Shown: positions 36,766 through 49,173 of the stretch, piece after piece | How positions within the stretch are numbered: the first letter of the stretch is position 1 | How the letters are laid out: each line of letters begins with the position of its first letter | Assembly (NCBI RefSeq): GCF_022539315.1 | Contig: NC_066326.1 | Coordinates: 10,370,601 to 10,434,600, forward strand | Reading direction: 5' to 3' | DNA from: Serinus canaria | Taxonomy: Eukaryota; Chordata; Aves; Passeriformes; Fringillidae | DNA: 64,000 nucleotides | The notes under the pieces: model-generated | Told to the model about the DNA's origin: nothing | What the model saw: the letters and a program-made list of their open reading frames with translations, nothing else | Database searches by the model: none | Program-made: the position numbers and the translations under genes

Positions 36766-37645
36766 GAATGACCAACCCCTTAAAGCAGTTATAACATCAG
36801 GTCCTAACCCTGAGTTCCTTTCCCTTGTCATGAAGTCTTTTACCTGTGTCCCTTAGGGTTTAACTTTCACCCTGATTTTATAAGCAAGGAAGAGTGTGGG
36901 CTGGGTCTCTATCAGACCTGTTTTATCCACTGCATCCACCCTGACACAAAGACAAAGCCTGAAAAATTAAAAATTAAATCCCAGACTAGTCAGTGCAGGA
37001 TCAGACACAGATACAATCTAACTTTACTCTCTATAGTTTAGTTGGTTTTTTTTCTTATTGCCTTCCTGCAAACAGGTCCCTGGGCTTTTTGATTTATACT
37101 TTACCATCTGAAATGCATAAAAGATGTGGCACTTTTGCTCCTCCATGAATCTTCCACAATTTTGTTCAAAATTTTACTGAAGATGACATGACAAATTACT
37201 GCCAGAGTCAATTTGTGCTGGAGGAGGGCACCGTTAAAAAACAGAACAATTGTGACACAAAAAAAAAGAGTCAAGGGAGGGTGGGGGACACAATGAGCTC
37301 ACGACCTCTTTGAATATATCACCCTCCAAAGGCAGTGCTACCAGAATGAGACTGGCAGACTAATTACCTACACAGCAGATTGGCTGATTTAGGGCAAAGG
37401 GAGAACTCAGAAGCTCCTTTGGCCCATTCAGTAGGACTGCACCATCCCTTGTTATCAATTCTGGGGAGAGCAGAGGAGCAGAAAGAGGTAGGGTAGTTCA
37501 CAGCATCACTCAGGGCTGAGCCTCTACAGCCACCCCCTGTCCCATTGCTGTAACTGTGCCCTGCTCCCCTCCTCTGGCAGCCCCTCCTTGCTTCCTCACC
37601 TGACTCTGACCCCAAACTTCATGGGCAGACAAGAAACCATTTGGT
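36766..37645. other. non-coding stretch, no gene recognised
   Basis: Mixed composition, with a short A run near 37260-37267. No repeats or frames of note. Confidence 0.55.
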
Positions 37646-37649
37646 TATG

Positions 37650-37820
37650 GCAGGTACTTCACTGTTTGCACTGTATAAAGAATATTTTGTATTTGGTGCA
37701 GCTCAGAACAGCCAGATAATAACAGGTAATTTGATATAAAGAGCAAAATAAATGTGTAACATGCTCATTTTATTTTCCCAATGTAAAGCACCATGGTAAG
37801 AAGCATTATTATGAGCCATG
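37650..37820. promoter_or_regulatory. possible conserved non-coding element
   Basis: AT-rich block with GTATAAAGAATATTTTG, AGATAATAACAG and GATATAAAG words. TATAAAG-type motifs are present but no transcription unit is seen. Repeat-free and distinct from its flanks. A tentative call. Confidence 0.25.
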
Positions 37821-38849
37821 TTGCCACGTGTCCCTTCTCACAGGTCTTTCAAAGGTGTTGGAAGGAGAGCTTGTTTCTGTAGTGGATAGTGTCCCTGGTG
37901 TTTGCTTCTGTATCTTGTTTCAACACTTTCTGCAGACAGAAAACTTGTATCCCTGTTGCAGTCCTGGGGACATTTTTCTTAGTAAACAGCGATTTTCACT
38001 GCAAATGCCAAGGTATCAGCCAGGATCAAATTCTGAAATGCTTGTGAAAATATCTGATTTCACACATGGCTGCTAGCAAAGTAAATATTAGCTAGGTTAC
38101 CCACAGTTCTGGGCAGCACTTGGATCTGCTATGTTTGGTCTCTATTGGTCCTACAGGAATTTTACCCTATTTATTTTCTTTACTAGATCCACTGCCATTC
38201 TGAAGTGCCTGATGTCATGTTAATTTAGTGTTTCAATTTCTCACCCAGAACGGAATCATTTCAGGAGTGACTTTGTAATTTACCTTTCACTTCCTAAGAA
38301 AATCTGTCTCAAATGGTGTTTTTGCACACAGATTAGAGCAATTAGAAGATCCTGAGTATTATTTCTGTTTACACTTGGCTTACTGGGAAAAGAAAATGCA
38401 AAAGAACACATGGGGTTTAGCACAAGCAAAATCCAGTGATCTTTTAAAACCATTGCACCAGGCTTAACAGATGCACCCTGCCTAGATGCACCTGGAGTGC
38501 TCCTGAATTTACAATACACAGGATGTCTGGCTTAAAAAGTCTGTTTTAGGTACAGGGACTGCAGGACACACCTGCTGTGCCAGCAAACACCCCAAGTGCA
38601 CCTTAATGGGCATGGTCTGCTATGCACCCAACCTGTGTCCAGGTAAAAGCCAGCTTGGCTCACAGCCAGATCTGCTCCAAGGGTGTTAAACTGCAGCATT
38701 TACCCAGCAGCTGCTTCCAAGGAGGCTCCCTGTGGAGGGCCCTGCAAGGGGTGTTGCATCCCAACCCCACCTGGAATTCCTGTGATCTCAAGGAATTCCC
38801 ATTAACTTCCTCAGACCTTTCTAGCACACACACTGCTAGTTTTCAGAGG

Positions 38850-38960
38850 ATTTCAGTTGGAAAGGGCTTCCTGAGCTATTGAGTCCCAGAGCTCTGTCAC
38901 TGCCAGCACCATGTAACTCTGCTCCACTTTGGCCTCACTGTCCCTTCTCAAGAGGAGGTG
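38850..38960 (-). mobile_element. doubtful CR1 remnant
   Basis: The string AGTTGGAAAGGGCTTCCTGA, followed by a 'ATTGAGTCC' word, resembles the reverse-complement CR1 tail ('ggttggaaaagacctcc...gagtccaac'). There is no terminal octamer, and the continuation is too decayed to be sure. Confidence 0.3.
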
Positions 38961-41600
38961 GTGACATAACGTGGTGGATCTAATGATGAGAACATCTTAA
39001 TTTCCACCCTTAATTTACCTGTAGGGGACCTGGTACCCTTTTTCCTACCTGAAAGACATTTCTAGCACCTGCATATTCCTTTACTCCAGCCTGTTGATCC
39101 CCATTCTGGTGTTGATCTCTCAGACCTCTTTTACCCCTCCTGCAAGAAAAGAACAGCCCAGTAAAGAGAGTGTAATGGGAAGTCTGTGACTAATAGGGAG
39201 AGGTTTTACCCTTCTTTCTTCCACAGCTGGGGAGAGGCAGGCCCTGGGGAGGGAGGAGCTGGCTGGAGAAGAGAGCCTTCCGAGAGAGGCTGAGCAAGCA
39301 CAGATGTCAGATCACCCTGGCTCTCTGGTGGCTGCTGCTCCAAGGAGGATGTTTTGGGTGCAGGGAAGAGTCCTGCTCCTCCAGGCATTGCCAGGACATG
39401 CTGGGACAGCAGCTGAGAGAGGCATCAACTAAACTGGTCCCAGTCAAAGTGGGAGCCACCCAGGCTACTGCAAATCACTGTCAGCAAAAGCCAAGTCCAG
39501 ATGTGTGAGTCCAAACAGCTGGAGGAAACAGCAGCAATCACAGAGCTGCACAGGGCAGCAGAGCCCACAGAGAATGCAGAAAGGAGAAACGAGGCCCTCT
39601 TGAAACCTGGCCTGAGAGGAATTTCTGGATAACAGTTGGGTTAGAGCATTGTCCCCCCTGCATTTGCATCTAGCAGCTGGTCTCCACACATACCTTCACT
39701 GGACTTGGCCCTTCCCCTCTCAGTTCCCACCTTTCTCCATTTTTAGCTGTCTCACAGCTGAACACAGCATGCAATCCATGCCCTTCCCCTCCATTATTCC
39801 AAACACCCCCTTTCTCTTGAATTCCTTTTTTCCATGAGCAGCAGTTGAGGACACAGATTGTCTGAAAATGCGATGCAGTATAAACAATACCATAAATAGA
39901 TTTCAAAAGACCCAACAGGAGCCTGGTACCCCTGAAAGATCAAAACCACTTTTCTCACTTCTTCACACAGGAAAAAAGAAGCCACCTGCTCTCACATGCC
40001 TGAAGCAATCACTGCCTGATAGGGTTCTTTGCAGTGACCTCCCCATTCCCTTGCTCCAAAGCTTCCCTTCAAGCCCTTGAGACCTGTGCCATGTCCATAT
40101 CTTCTCTGCTAACCTGGTGATGGACAGCACTGCCCTCAGCACCTCAGATGTGCATTCACTTCCCTTCCCTGCTGTGACACTGGAGGAGGCTGCAATTTTC
40201 CAGGGTTACTTTGTTTTACTGGAAGTAATACTCCCAAACTCCTCCTAGCTTGGTTTATCTATTCTACACACATGCTGCTCTCTAATAACAGTAGTGCAAG
40301 CCCAGTAGCAGACTTTGTCATCTTTCAGGAGGTAGCTGATAAATTAGATTGGATGTTCAGTCCCATCATGGAGCAGCAGACCTGCAGGACCCTGGGCACA
40401 CAGGCACAGTCCTCATTTAACCCTGAGACTTTTTAAACCTTCCTCATTATTACTGTGCAGCAATCCCTGAGCAGAGTAAGCTGTCCTGTGAAAATGGCCA
40501 AAACCCCCCAGGTTTGGGAGTTCTGGTTACCCTGAGCCTGGCTGAACTCAGAAGAGTTGCCCTTTGCAGTGCCCAGTTAGGTTCACACATGTGCAAACTG
40601 GGCTTCAAGAAAGGACAATCTTTTCTAGGCTGCTCTTAATGCAAGAGATGCTTAGCAAGTCATCCACTCTTCACCTTTAGCTCCTCTCCTGAAAGGAGAC
40701 ATGAGTTACAAAGTGCCTGGGGGAAAGGCTGTCCAGGAAGGCTCCTTTTCTTTAGGTTTATACCTGGAGCATCTAAAGAAACTCAGCAGTGCTGGGATCC
40801 AGCCAGCCTGCCAGGAAAGAAAAGCACTTGGCAAACACCAGTGCACAGGCCAGATGATCCCATATGCCTGGGCTCAAATTCATGCCCTGCTCCAAAAGTT
40901 CAAGGGTATTGAGATCAGATGTTTTGATTGACCTCATTATATATGAAGGGTCCATCTGCAAAAGCTCAGATCTGGCTCCAAGCTTCTTCCAAGTCCAGGT
41001 TTGGGATTTTGATTTGAACTTCTGCCTAACTCATTCAAACTCTGCCAGGGCACAATGAAAGCATGGTGCAAGATACCAAGAATCCTTTCTTGGATCCAAG
41101 CTGAGCTCAGCTCCTACTCTAAGTCCCTAATTCTGGTCTTTCAGGTGCCCACCATCCTATGGCTCCCCTTCACACCAGAGCTGCTCCCTCCTTGCTTATT
41201 TTCCACCTCTCTGCCACACTAAGGAGCTTCTCTGAATGCCGATTAAAAAAGTATATAAACCTGGAAAACAGTGAGTAGTGATGCATACAGAAACTGTCTC
41301 TACTTGCAAAGGTATGTGGCAAGGGATCCCTTCCAAAGCAAATGTGGAAGATCAACAGATTCAGCACACTCCCAGATTCCCTGTAGGTCTCACAGAGGCA
41401 AAACATTTCATAAACAGTGAGCAGCTGTGACAAGAGACCTTTTCTCTTTCCTTTATTCCTGAAAAAAGAATTGCATCTTTGAGATCCCATTGACAGCCAT
41501 TCTCCCTTAACAATCTGCTTGACTCAACACAGGCCATGCTCTTGAGACTTGTTAAGGGAGGGGTGGGAAAGACATCTCTACACTGTTCTCTTCTTTCCTC

Positions 41601-41680
41601 CTTTCTTTAATCAAAGAAAGAAAACAGGGGGAGAAAAAAAGAAAAAATAAAAAAAAAGAAGTTAGGAGGAGGAGGGGAGC
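41601..41680. repeat. pyrimidine-to-purine inversion and A-rich tract
   Basis: CTTTCTTT (41601-41608) and AAAGAAAG (41613-41620) are perfect 8-bp inverted arms around AATC. A C/T-rich stretch precedes them and an A/G-rich stretch follows to about 41680. Locally able to form a hairpin. Low complexity otherwise. Confidence 0.85.
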
Positions 41681-44600
41681 CACTAGCCCCCTCCACCCCA
41701 GTCCTTGGCTTTCTCCCCTGTCTTCCTGGCTGTCAGATGCTCTGACATTCCTTGCACGTAAGTGTTTTGCTTCAAAAGTTAGAAGAGAGGGAGAAAGAGA
41801 AACTGCATTGCACAGTCCCTGTTGATAAGGTTCAAAGCAGACAGAGATGCCTCAGAAGCACATGTGGGCTCTCCCTCTCTCCCTGCTACAAGAGAAAAAA
41901 GAAGAGCTAAATTCCATGGCAGACTTTGCTTCCTCCTGCTGCTGTTATCTTCGCTTGCACACAGGCTGGAGGTAGGGGAAAAGATAGAAAATGTCCTGTT
42001 TACCTTGCAATTTCCCTCCACCCCCAGCCCCTTTTGAAATGTCATCTCTAAGCTGCTTTTCAGTCCCAATTTTTAATGGCATTTGTAAAATGAAAGAAAA
42101 ATTTTGGACATGTTTATCTGCCAAGCTGTTTCCTCCCCCCCACCTCTTTGCATTGTTTTACAATATTCCAGAAGTTAGGATGAGCCCAGCTGAGGTTAGT
42201 CAAGGAAAAATCCTTTCAAAAATCTTCCCTACTGTTATTATCTCCCTAACTTTGTCATTATCTGACTTTCCCCTTCCTCTACCCATTGATAAATCCCTCT
42301 GATTTTTCCTCCCTGCTTAACATTGGAGTAGAGAGGAAACACTACAAAGTTCCCACCACAGCACTCACTTGGGGAGCCCAGCCAAGAGTGCTCTGGCCTA
42401 GCAAAATCATCACAGCCATCTCTCTGTTGGTTGTGCTGGAGGAGAAACAAGCACATGCATTTGCTAAAAAGACTGAAACCCAAAAGCCATGAAAGTCAGA
42501 AACTATTCACCAGGATCAGCAGGCACAGAGAATATTAAGATAGAGCTTCAGTCACTCCACTGGGATTGGTGAAAAGTCCTTCTCTTATTGCCTTCAAAGG
42601 GGAATTAAAATAGCTGAGAGCTTGGAAGAGGGAAGCCAGTAAAAGTTAAAGAGCTCATCAGGCTGCCCTCTCACTTCCCCTCTGTCTAACAGGAGCATCA
42701 ATCTGCTCAAGGTGGAAAATCCCCTTCAAGGGCACCTTAGGACAGCCCCAGCTGCCATCTGGGGTTAATTTATGCTTTCAGGTTGAGGTGGTTGGGGCTC
42801 AGGTGTGGGGTGGGTACCTTGGAATCTACAGGTGAACTCCATCAGCTCCTGCCTCTGTCTGGAGCTTCCCCCCTCACAGCTGAGGTATGCAGAGAGTTTA
42901 GACCTGGTCTTTGTAAGCCTGATCAAGAAAAGCTCAGCCTGCACCTCCTTCTCCCTTCCTAACTAGGAATAAGGCTTTGACTGTCTCATCCCACTGTGAC
43001 TGATGAGGGCAAAGGTTTCATCTCTCTTGGAGCTGCTCCTCAGGAGAAGACCTCTAAGTTTGCATCCTTTATGAGCTCTTGCATGCTCTGAGCTGGGTTA
43101 CCTCTGCACCCATCAGAGAAGAACTGGTGCCTGGAGAGGGCTGGGCATGAGGAGACAAGGAGGGATTTATCTCTGCAGGGAGTATCAGTATATTTATCTT
43201 TCTCTCCTGTTGTTGCATCAACTGCCTGAGATGAGTTTGCAACTCAGCAGCAGCATTTGAGGAGCACACAAAATGGTTTTGTCAAAATATGAATGATAAG
43301 AAAAGCCCTTGGTGTTATCAATGTTTACTAGGGAAAGCTGGCATGGGAGGAAAAAAAAACTCTGCCTACCCCAGGATGTTAACTACATCCAGATTGTCAT
43401 TAAGTTAACAATTTATACCAGGCATTAAAAATTCTCTTTCCTATACGGCGAGGAATTCAGGCTATACATGGAGAATAATTCCATGCACAGCCATGCAGTC
43501 ACTCCAGGAGGGCACTGGAGGCTGCAGGCTGGTTTTAGCCTGTTGCAGAGCAAGGGAGGGAGGATTTTTTACTGAAAGTAATAAAACAGTCCCTGTGACT
43601 GGTAGCTGGATTTTGTGTCAGTACAGTGAAAAACTCCTGTCTCCTTTCCTGGGTGTTTCCCTGCCAAATGAGAAGAAATTTGGAAAACTCTGAAAAATGA
43701 AGACCCTGTCCAGCTTCTACTTGGTCTGAATATCCAAAGACAGAAGAGCTCTACTCATTTAAAAGATAAGGGGTGTTCATGCTTTGAGCTCTCTTCATCC
43801 TTTTGATGAAGAGTGTCACATGTGCTGGTTGACATTTAATGCTCCTCTATCCCAAACTGTGCTGGAGATGCTGCTGAGGGATGACTTCACATTGAAAGCA
43901 GCTTCATAATTCTTCATGGAAAATCTTTGCAGGGGAAAGCACTGACCATTCTTCCCAACTGGCCAGCTGAAATTTCATGAAGATAACTGGCCCCTATTCG
44001 TGACTATCCATTTGTCCAGCTTGGCTGGGAAGATTTATCTGACACCTGAACTATGAATTCCTAGCCTGAGGATCAATATCCACAGTTGAGACCTTCAAAA
44101 ACAGCCCAGGAGTGAGACAGGAGAGCTGAGTGCTCTGGGGTTTCTTTGTTGTCCCTACCCTGTGAACAGTCCTTACTGTGGGTAGACATTTCACTGCACC
44201 TGGTTCAGTCCCTGTGCCAGAAAACATCCTGTTTACTTCATCATCCTGTCTTCCTCATCACACACAGCACACCTTGTTTCCCAGTTCACAAACACGCTGC
44301 AGTGCCAAGGAATTTCTCTGTAAATTACAGTCATCAAGAAGCAGAGTGCATAAGCTGTCTGCCCATGAAGGTAAGACACAGTGGGAAAAGGGACTGGTCT
44401 GTGCTAGGGATGGCTCTGTGCAGCCTGTGGTGACAATTCTGCATTGCAGTGAGGACATTTCACAGCCAGAGGAGCAATACTCCAAAGCAGCAGGGCCCTC
44501 GCTTGGAAAGTGAGTCTGAAATCATTTCATAGCTACCTCCATCACTTCCCTTTTCAGTTCATAGGCACAAGAGTGCAGATGCAAACTTCAGCCTGCTAAT

Positions 44601-44989
44601 GGAGCAGTTTGGGAACACCTATATAGGCTGCAATTCAGAACCTAGTTCCCCAGGTGTGCATTTCAGACTCTGTTGCTGTTAAAGAATCATTTGGGGCAGA
44701 AAACAACTTACTGCAGAATAATAAAAGCAGGAGACTTGGACTTTATAATCTGTTCTGAAGAATGTGAGTTCACTTACCACACAGTGAAGCAGCAATAAAC
44801 TTCCCAGTAGGTGAGAGCAGACCCATGCTGGTTACCACTGCATACCACAGCTAGCCTCACCCAGCCCGTCTTGCCCCAGGGCATGAGATCAGCTTGTTCT
44901 GCAAGTCACCTGCACTTGAGGCAAAAAAACTAAAGTTCCTGCCCATAACATCTGAAGCAGACATTTCAAAGTTCAACATCAAGTCTGTT

Positions 44990-45310
44990 TTCAATTTTTC
45001 CTACAAATACCCAAAGTAAATGCACCACATTATGGACTAATCGCCTGTCAAATTAAATTTCTTAAGATGAGGTTGCTTTAGAGCCAAGTGAATGAAAAAG
45101 GAGACAATACCCTGTCCAAACCCACTAAATTGTTATTTTTATGCTTGTATAGTTACCTGGAAATTGGAGCTTTTCTTTAATCTTTTGGTTTAACTATATG
45201 GCAAACACATTGCTGTCAGTCTAGAGCATTATATGCAGAATTTGATCTTCCAGTAGGTCTTTATATTTAAACTGTAATGAAATGAATTTGATTAAAGCAA
45301 CACAAGGTCC
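44990..45310. promoter_or_regulatory. possible conserved non-coding element
   Basis: About 320 bp of repeat-free AT-rich sequence, including a CTGTCAAATTAAATT string near 45046 that resembles a TALE/homeodomain composite, one CpG beside it, and ATATGCAGAATTTG near 45231. No coding frame. Inferred from motifs and texture. Confidence 0.3.
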
Positions 45311-46245
45311 AGCAAGGGGCAAAATCCTTTTCTGTACTTGTTACTGAAGATCAAACACACACCTTCATTTTCTCTTACTTGAAGTGTCTGCTCTGCCTGT
45401 TGGGACAAGGCTTCTCACTTTATCTGTTGTGGCCCATCAGAAGGTCTCAGAGACACAAAGGTTTATTAGTGCTCTTCAGAGCTAGGAAGGGGCCCTACCT
45501 CATCAGCACACATGTGCTGTCCACCAAGGGATGATAACCACTGTTGGCACAGAGAAAACTGGGCCCTTTTGGTGGGATTTTGGTGAAAACCTCAACCCAG
45601 GCTCTCATCCCTCACCTGCTGGAGGATAAATCTCAAATCTTGACAGGAGGTTGTGGTCTGATGCAAGTCCACACACATGGGGAAAAAATCTCAGAGAAGC
45701 CTCAGGGTGCAAACCTTTGGTGAGAATGCCCTGTAGCTCAGCTGGTAAAATAGCAAAAGTCTGGGTTTGAGCATACCTTAGTGCCACGATCCTGAGACTG
45801 TGAAAGGGAGGAGAAGGATGGGGGAAAGGCATAGCAGAGCCATTGAGGATCTGGGTGGCAGAAAAGGAGCCTAAAACCATCCAAGGAAACTGACAGAAAT
45901 AGGGCAGCAGTAACAGCAGAGGCTCCCAGTAAAGTTGATAACCCTGATGCTGTCAATAGCTAGGATATGACACCTGTGGAGGCAATCTAAACTTTTCAAC
46001 TCTCCCAATTAGCCAGGTAAGCTGTATGCCTTTTTTTTTTCTTTTTTCGGGGGGAGTTGCTTAAGAAAACACAAAGCTAGAAAATTACTTGAGTGGAAAC
46101 ATCACTATCAAAAAGAAAGTTACTTTGGACAAATGCCAAAATGAGAGGCAAACAAAAATTAAGACTGTCTGTGAACCAGTGGAAAACCTTTTGAAGTAAC
46201 TATAATCATTCTTGATGTATTATCAGAGGGACCAAGTCCAGCTCT
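45311..46245. other. non-coding stretch, no gene recognised
   Basis: Mixed DNA. A tRNA-like A-box string near 45733 was examined and rejected. A T run with GGGGGG follows near 46031-46055. Confidence 0.55.
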
Positions 46246-46249
46246 GATC

Positions 46250-46435
46250 TGCTAGTGTTTTTCATCTGCAGTTTCCAGCATGCTTTATAGCCTGCCTCTG
46301 CCTCCTTTCTTATAGGAAAGCAGAAGAGAAATTTGTTATGGCTGAGTGCCTCGGGTCACACAGCCAGCCAGTGACTGGCAGAGATACCAAGTCTGCTGCC
46401 TCCCAGAAGCAGTCTAATTTATTGATTTTCCTCAT
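46250..46435 (-). mobile_element. ancient MIR/CORE-SINE-like copy
   Basis: The clearest core is GGGTCACACAGCCAGCCAGT followed by GACTGGCAGAG (about 46354-46383). It matches the reverse-oriented 'ggtcacacagctagtaagtggcagag' box of MIR-type SINEs. Tail-side words (TTTTTCATCTGCAG and GCATGCTTTATAG) lie to the left in the expected order. Highly diverged and non-coding. The strand is given relative to the usual MIR consensus. Confidence 0.55.
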
Positions 46436-46639
46436 GTGGGTGTAGACTGTTGCTAATGAGAAGAAAGATGGGTGAACAAAAATGATTCCCAGCTCCTACC
46501 AGAAATATCCAACCAATTTTGTCAATGGCTGATTTTCCCCAAAGTCTCTCTCATTTCCACCTCCCATGCCCTGGTTGGCTCAATCCTCTCTCCTCACCAG
46601 TGATTTCACTGCCCTACATTGCACTGGGGATAATATCAG

Positions 46640-46830
46640 CCCTTTCTGTATCTAGAGGTTAAAATATTTATTGGGTAACAGGGTGTTTCTGAAATGATAA
46701 GAAAACTTGTAAAATACATAGTTATTTGTGGAAACTATCATCAGTAAACAAGTTACCAGCCAAGAGTTTCCAATTTCTAGTTAAGCCACGTCGAAAGAAA
46801 AACACGGCCTGAAAGAAAGGCTTGAGGAGA
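46640..46830. promoter_or_regulatory. possible conserved non-coding element with CpG cluster
   Basis: AT-rich block in which three CpGs fall within 16 bp (about 46789-46805, around CCACGTCGAAAG and CACGGCC). CpG retention next to AT-rich, repeat-free sequence suggests constraint. No direct evidence of function. Confidence 0.3.
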
Positions 46831-48530
46831 TTTTACCAAACTTCTTCAAACTTTTTAAGTGAAAACAGTGGTTTTACAGCACACATATAAACCCATGCAC
46901 AGGGAGATAAAAGTTTTGCTCTCATGTTGGCATACCAGAGCAAAAGGCTGGGAATTCTTCTGAAGTCTCTCACTAAACCCATATTTTTCTTGGTTCAGGT
47001 TGGTTTTGTGTGCAGTTCATCAGCACAGGGCAGCTGAAGCAGGGGAGCATTACTGGCCCTTCCTCCAATGCATTGAAAACTCCCTTCTCAGAGCCTCCAA
47101 AGAGGCTTTCAAAGTGGCTGAAGTGGGTTTGGCAGTTGGCCCTGGTAAAGGGGAGAATGATGCCCGTTCATTTCCATGTTCATTCAGGTCTCCCACCTTT
47201 GTGGCCACTATAGTTTTCATGTGGATGGATTGGTGCTGGTGCCTGGGCCTTTGAGCAGCTTAGTGGCAGGATTTGAGAGGGAAGGGTTGCAATAGGGAGG
47301 GCAGTGAGTGATGGTGAAACGTGGCATGTCCACAAATAAATGTGACCATTTCCCTCCCCCTGCTTTCTGCCTTTTCTATTTCAATACACACAAGCCCTGA
47401 TGTTAATAGAGCTGACTTCAGAGAGGCAGCAATCACAGCAAGCATGAAGGTCTGGCTATTAGCCTGGAAATAAGATGAACAAATAGCCTTGGGAAACTGC
47501 TTGCCTGCTATCTCTCCAACCACAGCCCCTTGCTTCTCTGGGGAATTGGTGCTTCTCCTGTGGATTGGTTACACCACTGAACTTGTTCTCCCTCTCTGTC
47601 CCATGTCCATCCCAATCTCCCTGGTTCTGCAGTGCTCTTCAAGGGCCAGACACCTCCAGAATTCCCATCCAGAGCCAGCCTGGTGCTTCCTTCATCCCTG
47701 CAGTATGCTGATCTGAAGAAGGAATCCAGGGCCACAGGCTGTGCAGGAGCCACAATTCCCTCTGTAGGTCTCTGAGGTGGACAGTCAGGTCTCACTGTGG
47801 GAGATACCTGTCCCTCCTGATGTGAACACATCCAGAGCCTGGTTCCTCTTGGCTGGATGCCTCTGCAGGCTCAGAGCCAAACACTGGGAAACATGAGATA
47901 ATGGGCACTTGGGTGGAATTTGTGCTGGCTACATCCAGCCCATTTAATGTGTCCTCAGAAACTCTATTTTTTCAGAAGAAAAGCAGAAAACAAGGGATGG
48001 TTCTCCATTGTTCTGCACTTCACTGGCAATAGAAATGGAAAATATTCTCGTCCAAGCCAAGAGCTGCTCAACACTTTTGGGAATAGGGAGGTGTAAAAGT
48101 TGTCTGCCAGCTGCCTTATCCCTTCTTCCTGCTTTTCAGTCCAAGGATGGGATTTATTGTGCAGCCAACAACTGGATGCCTCACCTGCATCTGCTTTCAG
48201 CCATGCAGTGCTGTCCTCTCCTCTGCACAGCACTGACTCTCCCATGAGCTGCCTGGGGGAGCTAAAGAAGAAGAGTTATTCACTTCTGCAGGGTTGCCTC
48301 TATTGCACTGTGCTGGGAAGTTTTCCCCCATAAATCAATAGGCTGCAGGAGGTCTCTGATCTGCCTGTGTGTGATAAGAAGTGGTCAGCACAGAAGCACT
48401 GCCCATCCTGCTCCCCTCCACAGCTCCTCTGAGAGGTCCATCCATCTCTGAAGTGGCTGAGAGTTGTGTTGGAAGGCAGAAAGTAGAACAGCCTTTAAGC
48501 CAGTAGCTTAAAAGTTTTCAGGCTCCCAAG
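46831..48530. other. non-coding stretch, no gene recognised
   Basis: Mixed DNA with no classified repeat. The 107-codon minus frame at 47508-47831 and the 93-codon minus frame at 47964-48245 show no family signature. Confidence 0.6.
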
Positions 48531-48532
48531 TA

Positions 48533-48600
48533 TAGAATCATTAAGGTTGGAAAAGGCCTCCAGGGTCATTGAGTCCAACTTTTGACCAAGTATTCGGGTA
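48533..48600 (-). mobile_element. CR1 LINE 3' end fragment
   Basis: Begins TAGAATCATTAAGGTTGGAA, then gives a CCTCCAGGGTCATTGAGTCC string, a close match to the reverse complement of the avian CR1 3' tail. The element's 3' end is therefore at the left edge. It is less decayed than the other remnants here. The sequence right of about 48600 is not recognisable, so it is strongly 5'-truncated. Confidence 0.75.
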
Positions 48601-49089
48601 ATGGAAATACTGGCAATCAGACAGCATCAGAGAGGAATTGCTCTGGAGAAATCAAAATTTGGAGGGTGGATCAATGGCAACAGCTCCCATCTTCAACAAG
48701 GATAAATCCTCTCAAGCAGCTTATTCACCTGTGCAGGAAAACTGGTTCTCAAAAGGCTGGTGTAAAATGAGAGGGAGGGTGGGGATGCTCTTTGTAGGAA
48801 CCTGAGCATCCTGCTTGAGAGTAGCAGAAACACCCATTAGCTTCAAAGCCTGGGTTGTTTCTGTGTCCCTTTGAGAGAAGAGAGCCCCAAGGAAGTATCT
48901 GTATTTAGAAGGCTCCAGAGAGACATTCTGTACTGAGTGCAGAGGAGCAACAGGCCAGGAACCAGCTCCCCTGCTCATGCCAGCTCTGTAGTTAGGGGAG
49001 GCTGGGTTTTGTGTGGGAAGGACAGTTCCTGGGCCATTTGCAAAGGGATGGGGAAAAGTTGCCACAAACACATTGCAGTGAATAATCCC

Positions 49090-49173
49090 CTGCTAGATCA
49101 CAGATGACTGAGGGGGATGGGGAAACTCAGACATTTAAGTTGATGCCTAATAGGTCTTTTCCACCTCTGATTT
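49090..49173 (+). mobile_element. CR1 LINE 3' end fragment
   Basis: The string AATAGGTCTTTTCCACCTCT, followed by GATTTCTATGATG, matches the CR1 tail ('taggtcccttccaacc...gattctatgat'). The octamer-like TTTCTATGATG marks the 3' end near 49173. Together with the minus copy at 48533-48600 it makes an inverted pair about 500 bp apart with 3' ends facing outward. Confidence 0.6.

Larger units (their letters stand above)
37821..44985. other. non-coding stretch, no gene recognised
   Basis: About 7 kb of ordinary DNA. Contents are a doubtful CR1 remnant and a pyrimidine/purine hairpin region (both listed). A mildly AT-rich patch near 43.38-43.48 kb keeps two close CpGs (about 43446-43449). No gene recognised. 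Confidence 0.6.

Noticed and set aside
45733..45777. tRNA-like A-box (TAGCTCAGCTGG) followed by a B-box-like GGTTTGAGC
   Set aside because: The two boxes start 31 bp apart instead of about 44, there is no anticodon arm or pairing acceptor stem, and the B-box is imperfect. At most it is a degraded tRNA-derived fragment.
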